From Teratosphaeria epicoccoides (lineage: Eukaryota; Ascomycota; Dothideomycetes; Mycosphaerellales; Teratosphaeriaceae), in NCBI GenBank assembly GCA_021401465.1, contig JADDMT010000051.1, forward strand, positions 142,162 through 206,161: a stretch of DNA of 64,000 bases. The letters are read 5' to 3'. The notes beneath the pieces were generated by a model. That model had not been told where the DNA came from. It saw nothing but the letters and a program-made list of their open reading frames with translations, and did no database searches. The translations under genes were made by a program, and so were the position numbers. Positions 24,456 to 35,187 of the stretch are shown one piece after another; the first letter of the stretch is position 1, and each line of letters opens with the position of its first letter.

Positions 24456-26086
24456 ATGACTGATTCGCAATGGCAAATCTTCATTCTGGCTGCCATGGGC
24501 ATATTCCTTCTAATTGCGCTGAAGTGGATTGTCGAAAGGATACATCATCGCCGTCAGATGCGAGAAAAAGGCTGTGGCGATATACCGACATATCCTCACA
24601 TTGACCCAATATTTGGCCTCGATATTCCCTTGGGGATGGCCAAATCGTTGAAGGAAGATTATTTCCTGGTCTGGCTGAACAGAATCCACAAGGGCTTGCC
24701 AAAGACATTCGTGATAAATTTTGTCCGGTCCCGTTTCATCTGGACGATTGAATCTGAGAACATGAAATCGATGTCGGCCCTGAACTGGCAAGACTTTGCT
24801 GTTGGACCTATGAGACGAAACAATAAAGCCACTCATCCTTTTGCCGACAAAGGTGTAAACACGGTGGATGGAAAGGAGTGGGAATTCAGCCGGTTTCTGA
24901 TCAAGCCCTTCTTCATGCGAGAAGGCTACACGAACACGCGACGGCTCGCGCCACATGTCGATCGACTGTTCAACAGCTTTCCAGAGGATGGCGAGGCTTT
25001 CGATATTCAGAAGCGTATTCAACTATGGGTGAGTCCAGGGGATCCTTACATGACCGTGAAGTAAGTTGACACAAGACAGTTCCTGGACACCACTACTGAG
25101 TTCCTGTTCGGTGAATCCATTGAAAGCCAAGTATTTCCCGAACGGGCCCAGATCTGTTGGGCCATGGTGGACGTTCTGCGAGGCTTGCGGCTGCGGCTGC
25201 AGTGGTATAAGTATCTCTTCCTCTTCCGCCACCAGTCATGGCTGGACGCTGTAGATGTTGTTCACAGGTACTTGAACGGTCATATAGACCGTACCTTTGC
25301 CGAACTGGAGGATTTTGAGCGTCTTGGCAAAAGCCCCGAGCAAGCTGACCGCACGGATCTTTTGTGGTATATGGCATCCAATTTGAAGGATAAAGAAGCG
25401 CTGCGATCGCAGATTTGCCTAATCTTTGTTCCTAACAACGACACCACGTCGATTTTCATCAGCCACATACTTTGGAACCTTGCGCGAAGACCGGATATTT
25501 ACGCAAAATGCCGGGCAGAGGTTGAGGAGCATGGAACTGCGGAGTTGACATTCGATGCATTGCGCAACATGAAGTACTTGAACGCGGTCATGAACGAGAG
25601 TATGTCCGTCATGCACCGCGGTCATAGCCTTTTGCTGACAAGCTGGTACTAGCTCACAGGCTCTTTCCCAACGGAGTGACGCAAGTACGCAAATGCATCA
25701 GGGACACCACCCTCCCCGTGGGCGGTGGCCGCGACGGCAAATCCCCGATCTATGTTCGGAAGGGCGACGTAGTCCAGGTCAATAAGAACGTGCTCCATCG
25801 TGATCCTGACATCTGGGGACCGGACGCGGCCGAATTCAAGCCGGAACGGTGGGCGAATCTGCGGCCATACTGGAACTTTGTCCCATTCGGCGGAGGCCCT
25901 CGTCGTTGTCCGGCGCAAATGCTCGTCACTGCCGAGACCAGCTATGTGCTGGCTAGGCTCATGCAGCGCTATAAGCGCATCGAGGCGCGAGACCCCAGAC
26001 CTTATGTTGGCGTCATGCGGGTCGGGCCCTCCAACAAGACCGGTGTTCAGGTGGCCTTATTCCAAGACGAAAAGCATTCGGCTTGA
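24456..26086 (+). CDS. Cytochrome P450 (CYP52-like) of the PKS-NRPS cluster
   Basis: Three exons, 24456-25028, 25080-25599 and 25653-26086, giving 508 residues. An N-terminal membrane anchor (residues about 8-28, IFILAAMGIFLLIALKW) places it on the ER. The sequence after the anchor (GCGDIPTYPHIDPIFGLD) resembles the CYP52/CYP539-type alkane and fatty-acid hydroxylase group. The I-helix is PNNDTTS rather than the usual AGRDTT; splicing of intron 2 creates the ExxR motif (ETHR); the haem loop is FGGGPRRCPAQ with the Cys ligand. Expected reaction: oxygenation of an aliphatic part of the cluster product. It shares its promoter with the PKS-NRPS and converges on the second P450. Confidence 0.88.
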
Positions 26087-26282
26087 TTGGATGTTGCAGT
26101 ATGACTTATTGTTCACATGAAAACAACCTGAGCTTAGACAGACATGACGTAACAATTGCTTACCAAATGGAAGCAGCCGTCTCTGCTTGATCCGGAAAGT
26201 GTTTCTGCACAGAAGACACCTGCTGTTGTGGTTATGGATGTTGATTCTTTGAAGCTATCTAGAAAGGAGCTGCTAAGCTAAG

Positions 26283-26306
26283 TAGACCATCCATCTATCT
26301 GGTCTA
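26283..26306. repeat. Hairpin between convergent P450 genes
   Basis: Arms TAGACCA (26283-26289) and TGGTCTA (26300-26306) flank a 10-base loop in the 273-bp gap between the 3' ends of the two P450 genes. It could help transcript end formation; low certainty. Confidence 0.3.
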
Positions 26307-26359
26307 AGCTTCCGCTTATGTAACACCTGCATCCACACTATATCTGTAACGAATTCAAC

Positions 26360-28249
26360 CTACATCGACCGACGTATCGGTACAAACTCCACGGCACCAT
26401 CATTATGCCCGACCGTCGCATGCACACTGCACGAAGAGATTCGGTATCGTTGCAGCAAGGCGACCGCCGCCAGTTTGAAGATGGCATCGGCGAAGTGTTT
26501 GCCCAAGCAGCGACCGCTGTTGCCACCAACACCAAAGCGCATCAGCTGGTAGCGGCACTTCAACGGCGATATCGCCTCGAATCTCTCTGGGCAGAAGTCC
26601 AAGGCCGACGTGCCCCATGTCAGGGGATCTGTGTTCAGGCGTGCAGCATCGATGACGACTGCTGTGTTCGACGGAACGTGATAGCCTCCGATGCTTTTAG
26701 GCATTGCCGTGCATTCTGGCAGGGAGAAAGCTAGTATCGCGATCAACAGTCTGGCCTGTCTATTCCGGATGTGACGTTGGGGCTCACCGAATGCCGGACT
26801 GAAGCGCATACTCTCCATCACCACTCGATGAAGGAGGGTACTCGTTCCGGCGACGTAATCCATCAAGTCTTGATTGCTTTGGATCTTCTTGCTGTCAATC
26901 TCATCGCGCAGGTACTCTTGACATGTTGGGTGGCCACCCAACTGGGTTATCATCGTGCGGAGAACCGCGGCGCTCACATCGATGTTGGCAAATAGGATCT
27001 CGTCCATGGTATGGAGGAACTAACAAAAAAATGTCGGTTTAGTACACCTCCTCCAAACGGGGTGGGTCACCCTACCTCTGTCTGGGTTATCTCTCGTGCC
27101 TCATCCGTGCCCCGGAAAATGCGCTCTGCTGGACAATCCAGACGCTCCTATACTGGCGTAAGCCTTGACCTATCACCTATTCTTGGTGACTCACTGTTCT
27201 TGCCCGAGTTATCAATCGCAAGTTGAATCGCTTCCACTCTCTGTTGTATTGCCTGGCTCGCCTCAAGGCTGCAAGGTCGGGCACGCTCCACCCTGAGGCC
27301 AGCCGAGTGTTCAGAATCACATCATGAAGAATGATCTCGTGCATCGAATTTAGCTCGAGCAGCTTCGAGTAAGCCTGTTTGAAGTCAGCTTCGTCTTGGG
27401 TTCATTGCCCTGGAGACCTGCCTCCTCGTCGAAGGTCTGATTGTACAAATGGGCCGCCATGAGTCGAAACGGCAAAAACCTACACGAGTCTTTGACATTG
27501 TACGTGAAAGAGCCGTCTGCACCGACAGGAGATACACGGTCCGCTGCAAGGTTCTCGCACCATCTCTCAATCCCAGCCCAGAGTGACGGCAGCGCGTCGC
27601 GGCTTGCTTGGAACGAAAACTCGGGATCAAAGTGTTTCCGCATAGCCTTCCAGCGCTGACCATCTTTGACACCCACGGCCTGGCCAAGGATACTGAAGAC
27701 ATCAGTACTCGCTAGCCGTGAGCATACCGCAGACCTACCGGCCAAAGTATGCACCCATGTTGAGGTTGTGTGGCTTCGGATGGGCTATAGAGGGGTGAGC
27801 GGTCTCTCAGCAGGGCTTTCATTCATACTGTACCCACCGCTTGTGTCGTCCTTGTAGAAGTCTCGCAAATGATCGGGCCTCGAGATGACTAGCTCGCGCT
27901 GCGAGCCATTTCGAATTAAATAAGGCTTCTCGCCAGCCAAATCTCTGCCTCTTTGCGAGAGGTCGGAGCTAGCAGGGTCAATCAGCATTGCACCTGGAGC
28001 AGAGCACGTAACGTTATACCTGGCTGTGAATTTATCAAGGCGAGCATCGTTCGTCAGTTCCTGAATTCGATTTCCCTTGGTATCCAGAATTTGCGCTCCA
28101 GTGCGCCATTTTCGGGTCTGAGTGAAAACCAATGTCAGAAACAATGCAAGCGCAGTTACTGAGATCAGCTCGATGCGAGTCGCGGTCAATTCGTTGATTG
28201 CACCCTCGGTCGAGAGTGATTTTCTCAAGCAGTGATCGAGGCTGTACAT
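26360..28249 (-). CDS. Cytochrome P450, possible tetramate ring-expansion or tailoring enzyme
   Basis: Seven exons: 28249-27838, 27784-27739, 27692-27422, 27374-27195, 27147-27076, 27019-26788, 26730-26360; 527 residues. Start is the first in-frame ATG (the frame upstream opens only with GTG). The third intron (27421-27375) needs a GC donor (GAG|GCAGGT) because the nearby GT option leads to a stop. The last intron is a multiple of three and could be mistaken for coding. Motifs: membrane segment near residues 25-45, I-helix region MDEILFANIDVS, ExxR as ESMR, haem loop FGVGGNSGRCLG with two extra residues relative to FGxGxRxCxG. From memory, P450s in fungal 2-pyridone clusters have a similar DEILFAN region, so a ring-expanding role is inferred, not shown. 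Divergent from the enoyl reductase gene. Confidence 0.8.
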
Positions 28250-28609
28250 AGCGAAGTCCTGGAATACAATTTGACGCAAGAGCGGAACCACGAGGCCAAT
28301 GGATCAAACGAACGCTTGGGTGGGCCTGACTCAGTGCAATCGTAAGATGATATAGCGGCAATGGAAGAGCCAAGCTAATTGACATGATGCCCGTCCAACT
28401 CGCACATCGGGCGCTCTTGCTGCAAGGCCGAATTTTCCGTCTACGGGCATGCTTGTTGCTCCGGTGGGACCGAGATGAAAACCGACCACTTAGAGCTCCG
28501 CAAAACCAACAGCGAAGCGTTGTGTGGCGCTCGTCCAACGATGAATTGGTCTCGGAAACTACATCAGCAGTTCTTCTGAACTTCACCTAGCTCATTGCAC
28601 TTTTTCGAC
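28250..28609. promoter_or_regulatory. Divergent promoter with two CCG-N6-CCG sites
   Basis: The 360-bp region between the second P450 and the enoyl reductase holds CCGAATTTTCCG (28428-28439) and CCGGTGGGACCG (28461-28472). Both have CCG triplets 6 bp apart and lie roughly midway between the two start codons. They match the element repeated in other cluster promoters. Confidence 0.55.
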
Positions 28610-29730
28610 ATGGACGGGCTAGGCAAAACACAACGAGCGCTCAAAGTCGAGACACCAGGCCACATGACTGTGTTCGATGGCGCATCGATACCGTCTCTGA
28701 GCCGTGACGAGGTCTTGGTCAAGGTCACAGCGGTTGCAATCAATCCGTTCGACGGCAAATCTGCTGACTTGTCACCGGCGTTAGGAGCGACTGCAGGTTG
28801 CGATTTTGCAGGCACCATTGTCGCTGTTGGCGACAGCAAGACACATACGCTCGGGATCGGGGACAGAGTATGTGGCTTTGTATTTGGGAACAATCCAGAC
28901 CGGCCGGATAATGGAGCCTTTGCGGAATACGTCGCAGCCCCCAGTGAGCTGCTGATTCGCGTTCCGTCAACGATGAGTGATGAGGCGGCGGCTACCATAG
29001 GAGTGGGAATTGCGACTGCCGGGCTAGTGCTCTACCATGAGCTCGGTCTACCGTTTCCCTCCGCGCCAGAAACCGACAAAGGCTACTTCCTGGTCTATGG
29101 AGGCAGTACTGCGACTGGAACAATGGCTATTCAAATGCTTCGATTGTGAGTGCAAGCCAGGTTGCAATTCTGCAAAAAGTCATACGCTGACCTGGATGGC
29201 GCAGGTCCGGTTGGAGTGTGATCTGTACATGCTCCCCACATAGCTTTGCCATCGTGCAACGTCTTGGGGCTACAAGAGCATTCGATTACCGGTCTCCAAC
29301 CTGTGGTGACGAGATACGCGCCTTCACGGGAGACCAACTTGCGTATGCGATGGACTGCATCACCAGCACAACGACCATGAAAATCTGTTACGAAAGCCTG
29401 GGGTCAACAGGCGGTCGGTATGTAAGCCTTGATCCGTTCCCGCTGCGTGGTCACACCCGCCGCAGTGTGAAACCTTCCTGGGTCCTGGCCTTGACCATGC
29501 ATGGCAAAGCCATCCCGTGGGTCAGACCATACAAACGCTCGGCACGACCTCAGGATCGTGTTTTTGCTCAGCGATGGATGAAGGTCGCTGAGCGGCTCTT
29601 GGCTGCAGGCGAGATCGTCCCACATCCGCATACCAAGATGCACGGCGGGCTCGACTGCGTGGCGGACGGCGTCGAGACTGTGCGGACAGGTCAGTTGTCC
29701 GGGGTCAAACTTGTATACCGGATTGGCTAG
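28610..29730 (+). CDS. Trans-acting enoyl reductase (zinc-free MDR family) for the PKS-NRPS
   Basis: Two exons, 28610-29145 and 29205-29730, 59-bp intron, 353 residues; LovC/TenC-type proteins are about 350-370. The N-terminal GroES-like part shows VAINPFDGK and AGCDFAGTI without the Cys/His set of zinc alcohol dehydrogenases. The nucleotide-binding segment VYGGSTATGTMAIQ is followed by RLGATRAFDYRSP. The family reduces enoyl intermediates on partner synthases whose own ER is inactive, using NADPH. This fits the degenerate ER region of the PKS-NRPS here. The start is the ATG at 28610; the frame upstream has only a TTG. Confidence 0.88.
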
Positions 29731-29976
29731 ATGGCGAGATGGCCAGGTGGTTACGTAGATGACGGAGCTCGGGACGGGCCGCTCCGTCGCAGCCGAGATA
29801 GCCGAGATACCCGAACCCTACTTCAATTTCCCGAGCTCCGTCTGTCGAGACAGCATCTCTACCCTCTGTGCCGTACGACAGGGCCGTCTCGACTTGCAAT
29901 CGGGGGGCGTGCACATAGACTGTCCAATGCGCCGCACATCTTGCGATGGCAAACGCTCTGATCGCTCGCGGCCGCG
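29731..29976 (+). promoter_or_regulatory. Promoter of FAD monooxygenase with CGG inverted repeat and CCG-N6 array
   Basis: A 14-bp perfect inverted repeat has arms at 29761-29774 (GACGGAGCTCGGGA) and 29829-29842 (TCCCGAGCTCCGTC). Between them CCG-AGATAG-CCG-AGATAC-CCG (29793-29813) places three CCG triplets at exact 6-bp spacing, the same arrangement as in the SdhC/transporter promoter but opposite in orientation. Confidence 0.6.
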
Positions 29977-31780
29977 ATGCCTCACGCCACGGCTGTCAAC
30001 GAGATCTTGCCTCCAGACACCGTCCTCATTGTCGGCGCAGGACCAGTAGGCCTGGTACTGGCCACCACATTAGCCCACCATGGCACAAGGAGCGTCATCC
30101 TGGAACGGAACAGATGGACCACACGATGGCCGAAAATGGACTTGACGACTGCGCGCTCCATGGAAATCTTTCGGTCCCTCAGGCTCGCAGAAAGTCTCCG
30201 TCAACGCGGTGTGCCCCCAAATTTCTCATTCACTTGCCTGTTCTCCAGTGGCTTACACGCTGCCAAGGCGGTGACTTCGTGGCCACTCCCGAGCGTCGAT
30301 GATGCACGCGCACAGATCGCCGCTCGCAACGATGGCACGATGCCGTTGGAGCCGTGGCAGCGCGTTTCTCAGGAAGTCTTTGAAGCATCGCTGAAGAAGT
30401 TGTGCATGGAGAACCCTCTCATCGACTTCCGTGCAGGCTGCGAAGTCACTGACGCACGCGAGGAGAAAGACAAAGCTCATGTCACATTCATCGATTCCAA
30501 CTCTGGTTCCGAGGTCTCGGTCCAAGCTCCATATGCAGTAGCTTGTGACGGTGCCAACAGTACGCTGCGCAAGAGCGTAGGCATTGAGTTGGAAGGAGGC
30601 CCGCTGTACGACGGGTGATGCATACCCCTCTGCTCTTCCCACGTTGACGTATGACAGGTCTGCGAAAGCACTTCTCGTGCACTTCAAGTCTCGAGACCTT
30701 ACTCGCATTCACCGGCAAGGCCAATTCTGGCACATCTTCTTCCCACGCGCCGCTGCCGAGGGAGGGTCTGTCAAGGGCGCTATTATTGCGCAAAATGAGA
30801 TTGACACGTGGACAGTGCATTGCTTCCTGCCTGCTAGTTTTGATGATCACGAACTTTCTTCAGAGCAGGCTGTATACAATGTCCTTGGCGGGCTTGGTGA
30901 GCCTTTCAAGATCAAGATAGACGAGGTCCTTGTCCGATCCACCTGGACGCCCAGCGTGGCCCTTGCCACAGATTACTTAAGTCCCAATGGCAGAATCATT
31001 CTCGCCGGTGACGCATGCCACCAGACTGTCCCGACGGGCGGGTACGGCATGAATACAGGCATAGCAGATGCGTTTGATCTTGGTTGGAAACTCGCTGCAG
31101 CGGTGCAGGGCTGGGGCGGGTCCCAACTCTTGGCCACCTACGCAGACGAACGCAGACCAGTCGGAGCGGACAGTCTCCGTTGGTCGAAGGCGCATATGGT
31201 CAACCTCATGAGCTTGTCTAAGACGATTGGCCTTGACGGAGAAACCATCAATTCGCATTCGGACGAAGGCGCCAAGATGCGTAACGCCATGCATGAATAT
31301 GCACAGACCAACGATGCTCACAACCAAAGCATCGGGGTCGAGATGGGCTACCGTTACCAGTCGTCAATCTGTGTAGCGAGCGAGCTCGACTTCGAAGTTT
31401 CTCCTCCGGAATTTGATCCACGGAGATACACCCCAACGACCTGTCCTGGTTATCGCGCACCTCATCTCTTCTTATCGGATGGTTCACCCATTTTCGACAA
31501 ATTCGGAACTGGTTTCACTTTGATCTCATTGCACCACGATCTGGAGACCTCTGCAAATGTCGTCGAATGCTTCAAGTCCGCAGCCCGGTTGCGACATGCT
31601 CCTCTTGACACCGTGATATTGGCGCACGAGCCGCACGCACGGAGCATCTGGGGAGCGGATTTCACTCTCATTCGGCCTGATGGCTTCGTCTCCTGGCATG
31701 CCAATAAGGTAGTCACCATGGATGAGGCTACGGCGATAATAGGGAAAGCAACGGGATTTGCAGACGAGGCCTTGTTTTAG
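29977..31780 (+). CDS. FAD-dependent monooxygenase (phenol hydroxylase/PHBH class)
   Basis: Two exons, 29977-30614 and 30658-31780, 43-bp intron, 586 residues. Dinucleotide-binding GAGPVGLVLA lies at about 20-29, the class-typical ILERN follows, and the second FAD motif is AGDACHQTVPTGGYGMNTG with DLGWKLAA. The C-terminal third resembles the thioredoxin-like domain of phenol hydroxylase relatives. Enzymes of this class hydroxylate aromatic or enolic rings with NAD(P)H and O2. In this cluster it could act on the tetramate or pyridone ring. It is cytosolic by lack of a signal. The 43-bp intron is the shortest in the window. Confidence 0.88.
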
Positions 31781-31989
31781 CTGCCCGCACTCCAAGATAC
31801 CTTCTCCAAAGCGGACAAAAATCTGCACAATTCTGTACCTGTATAAGACCACTGCCGCTCACCACCCAATGTTTCCGTACCAATGCCTTAAAAAAGTTAG
31901 GGGCTAAAGATCATCTCATCGTACCCTTGCCTAACCAGGAATTCATGGTGCCGACTGCACAATGAACACATAGTCTGCTTGCTGATGCG

Positions 31990-33383
31990 CTAATCCTTCA
32001 TTGCTCGCTTCGCTATGAGCGGGCTACTCTTGTTGACTGAGGAGAAGTTGTTCGCGTCGATGCACGCCTGCCGGGATTTGAGCGCCGCTGGATAAGTCCG
32101 CTCGACCATCTCTTTTTCGTACTCAGTAATTGCCTGCTGTAGACTGAAGGGTGTCTGCGCCCCCGAGTCTTTTGGCAAAAGTGCTTTCGCAAGGCGTGAG
32201 ACGTCAATCACTCCGTGATTCGCGGCCTCACCACGAACTATGTGTGAAGGGAATGGTGAGTGGGTGCCCTGCTTCGTTTCATAGAGGGAAGGGTCGCTTA
32301 CACATAGTCATGCAGTGTGCTGCATCGCCGACAAGGGTGACACGACCGTCGTGATTATCCCACCCGCCTTCGACTGGCGGCCAATCTTCCAGGACGATCT
32401 CGCGCAGCTCGGTGTCCTCAGGGAGGTCGTGTACCATTTCCCTGAAAGGCTCTGCCCAGTCTTTGGCCAGCTCTCGTATGAGGGCATGTCTCGCGCAGTT
32501 GCTCTCTGGCATCGCCCACCCATCTCGATAGGGCCAGCTGAGCATCATCTGGCACGTCGCAAAATCTTCGGTGTCCACGCTCCTAGGCATGTGGATGAAA
32601 GAGAACCAGAAATAGACGTTGGTTGACGGATCACCGCCTTGATAGAAGTGTGGATCGATCGCAAGACACTTCCTGATCTTCTCAATCGGGTAGAGTACTC
32701 GAAGTCCTATCAGTCGTACCGGCAGGCGGGTGTTCTGCCAAGTATTTGGACAGAGGCTCCTGCGTACGGCCGAGCGCGAGCCGTCACAACCAACCACCAG
32801 GTCACCCTTCGCGGAAGTACCATCGTCAAATTTGGCCGTTACGGGAGCTTCACCGGAGTACTCAAGCCCGATGAGATGCTTCGACCACTGCGCATTGTCA
32901 GTCTAACTTCAGTGCTCATGTCTGTCCCGGGCTTGTTTGTCGTGCCTGAATGTCCAATCCCGTCATGAGAAGCGCTATCAGCTTCTCTCTCGCTACCCTC
33001 GAAGCCGCACCCAAGGGAATTGGCCACGCTTCGACAGCTTGGCCCGTCTGCAGGTTGAGGTACTGGAAGTTGCCAGGCTGCAAGTTATCCGCTGCATCAC
33101 GGTTGACCAGGCAGGCGGCAAAATTGTCCATGATGTCTCGAGGCATAATGTTGCTGAGGTCTGTAAGTGCCCAATGAATGGTGAGGCTCCATCCCCCTCC
33201 GCGGTAGAATGCACAAGGGTCTCGCTCGTAGATGGAGAACGTGTACCGCACCTGGTAGTGCAACGACCTTTCAGACTGGTTGAATTTGCGTAGAGTCTGT
33301 GCAAGGATCAGACCTGTGAGCCCGGCTCCAATGATCACCACATGAACATGACGCTGTTGCGCATTCCCGTTGACTGCGTTCAT
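31990..33383 (-). CDS. FAD-dependent monooxygenase (salicylate hydroxylase-like)
   Basis: Three exons: 33383-32946, 32887-32302, 32237-31990; 423 residues. The first intron (58 bp) has a GC donor (CAG|GCACGA); no GT donor keeps GLDIQ joined to WSKHL. The second is GT-AG (T|GTAAGC) and restores GDAAHCMTMFRGEAANHG. Motifs: IIGAGLTGLILAQTL at the N-terminus, VVGCDGSRSAVRR in the middle, VTLVGDAAH near residue 325. Single-component flavin hydroxylase by family; hydroxylative decarboxylation is a known reaction in this class, but the substrate here is unknown. Its 3' end converges on the other FAD monooxygenase with about 210 bp between stops. Confidence 0.85.
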
Positions 33384-33907
33384 GATGTTGCAATGGCCAA
33401 TCTTGAGGCTGTCGCTGTCGTTGTCGCTAGAATGGAAGCGTCGTGGTAGCAGACCATAGAAGGCACACAGGAGTAGCCGTGGAATGATTGAGAAATGTCC
33501 TGGTCGATCGAAGCAGACCTGTCGATGACATGTCGGCTGGACGCCGCAAAAGTATCTAGGGCGGACGTCCGTTTACAAGTAGTCCGACATGCCCGGAGTG
33601 ACGATGGCAGTTCGGCCATGAGCAGAGCGCTGGCCCCGAGAGAGCAGGGAACTGGGACTAGCGGCTACATTCATGAGACAAATGCGAATGTCCCAGAGAA
33701 CAGCGCACCGGCGTTTGGGTGAGATTCAATGGCAGACGAATCGAAGGTGTCTGCCTCTTCGATATCACGACTAGGATGATTGAAACGTAGCATTCATTGA
33801 TACCAACAACGCCTCAAAGTTTGGCAGAGCTGCTGCGATATGTTACTGGCTACGGATCTTCCCAACCTCACAATCGAAGTTGCACACGGTCGTGCCGGCC
33901 TCCATGA
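33384..33907. promoter_or_regulatory. Upstream region of the FAD monooxygenase with CCG-N6-CCG and CGG palindrome
   Basis: The 524-bp gap between the FAD monooxygenase start and the SdhC stop holds the palindrome CGGACGTCCG (33562-33571) and CCG-ACATGC-CCG (33584-33595), about 180-210 bp before the start codon. No gene is seen in the gap. Confidence 0.5.
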
Positions 33908-34606
33908 CTACACCAGCAGAGCCAGAGCAAGGGCGCTGGCAAACGAAACATACACCGCAGCCCATCCGGTGCGCGCCACCTGTTTGTTGTTGATACCAAT
34001 CGTCATGTCCCATAACAAATACCGAATTCCGTTGAAAGCATGGAAGGCGAGCGGCCAGGCAAGCGTAAATTTGATCAGGACCTTCGCGACTGGAGGCAAG
34101 GCGCCGAAAGAAGCGGCGAGAGAGGCGGAGGAGAGGTCAAGTCCGAGCCAGGGCGAGGCCAAGTAGAGCATTCCAAATAGGTAGAAGCTACCACTCATCG
34201 CCACGCCAGTGATGCGGGTGAGTGTGGAAGGTATCGAAGTGATTTGCCATCGATAGATTGACAGATGCGGCGATAAAGGCCGCTTGAGACGTTGCTGAGG
34301 CAGAAGACGCTCGGCAGCGTGACTCTGGTGCGTCGATCGGACCGGAGCCTTTGTCACGGATTGTCTGTACTCATACAGTCAATCAGCCGCAACGCAGCAG
34401 AGCAGAAAGAGAACCAATGCCAAGCACCTGCGACTTACCTGGCGGCGATGACGAAGGCAGGGCGCGGGTGAGCCGCCAACACCGCGGCAGCAGGGGAACC
34501 CGCTCGGGCAAACAAGCCGCAGGTGCGCCCTGAAGGCGGATTTACGTCAGCTTGCACGGGACTGAAAGCAAGCACTTTGCGTACCTGTGCGTGCAAGAAA
34601 GGCCAT
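33908..34606 (-). CDS. sdhC: Succinate dehydrogenase cytochrome b560 subunit (SdhC), candidate self-resistance paralogue
   Basis: Three exons: 34606-34585, 34529-34439, 34364-33908; 189 residues. The first two exons encode an Arg/Ala-rich, acid-poor leader suited to mitochondrial import; their model is less certain than exon 3, which has no ATG of its own at its start. Exon 3 has the family signature RPLSPHLSIYRWQIT, three membrane helices, the quinone-site Ser and Arg in STLTR, and the haem-ligand His in FHAFNGIRY. It differs from ordinary fungal SdhC in three places: Ser where W follows the IT of QIT(W), Thr where N precedes the quinone-site Arg, and Tyr for the second His of HxFNGxRH. By my recollection these match W80, N86 and H152 of Zymoseptoria SdhC, sites of resistance to complex II fungicides. 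It sits inside the cluster and shares a promoter with the transporter. Confidence 0.85.
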
Positions 34607-35187
34607 GCCGGGAGTGCACGTCAACGATCGCTCAGGATGGGTCGTCCGTGGACATTCGACGCCCGTCTGATGGGGAGTAGGTCGAAGCAGAAGCGCGGGC
34701 CTGAGCAAGCAGAAAGGTGGAGGAGAGGAAACATGACCCTTGGACCACGCCCGGAATGCACATAGCTACATCACATGCAGGGCACGGAGATACAAGGGAC
34801 GGGGCGGGCGGTCGGGACGGCGCGGGCATCAAGAATGGAGATCGACGGCCATTCTCCACCATTGACGACGGGCTTTGGGAAGCGGCGGGAAGCGCCATCT
34901 CCGAATAAGCCGCGCGCCGCAGCGGAGAACTCGGAGTATTCGGAAAGGCTCCTCCCCCGAGCGGCAGGGCAGCGTGTACTGCCCACCCCTAATTGCCGTG
35001 CTCGTCGTCCATCACCGCGACCTCACGTCCGAAGGCCAGCCAGGCCGAGTGGCTGCGACGATGACTCCGCCGTTGCAGACCCGCGCGTCGCCCCCAAGTG
35101 ACCACCGTCTGACCCCCACAAGCCATTGCCTCTCTCATAGATACTCGGCTGGCGCAGGGTGGTGGAAGGGCTCGGTGAGCATCAGTA
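34607..35187. promoter_or_regulatory. Divergent promoter of SdhC and transporter with three CCG-N6-CCG sites
   Basis: CCGAATAAGCCG at 34901-34912 lies within a 16-bp string (34898-34913) identical to one in the UstYa/O-methyltransferase promoter. Just beyond, CGG-AGAACT-CGG-AGTATT-CGG (34923-34943) is a triple array on the other strand, reading CCGAATACTCCG in reverse. The sites are about 300 bp from the SdhC start and 245 bp from the transporter start. Confidence 0.6.

Noticed and set aside
26787..26797. CCGAATGCCG string similar to the cluster motif
   Set aside because: Spacing is 4, not 6, and it lies at an exon-intron junction of the P450 rather than in a promoter.
28035..28586. 183-codon minus-strand frame upstream of the P450
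   Set aside because: It overlaps the first P450 exon in another frame and the divergent promoter; no homology seen.
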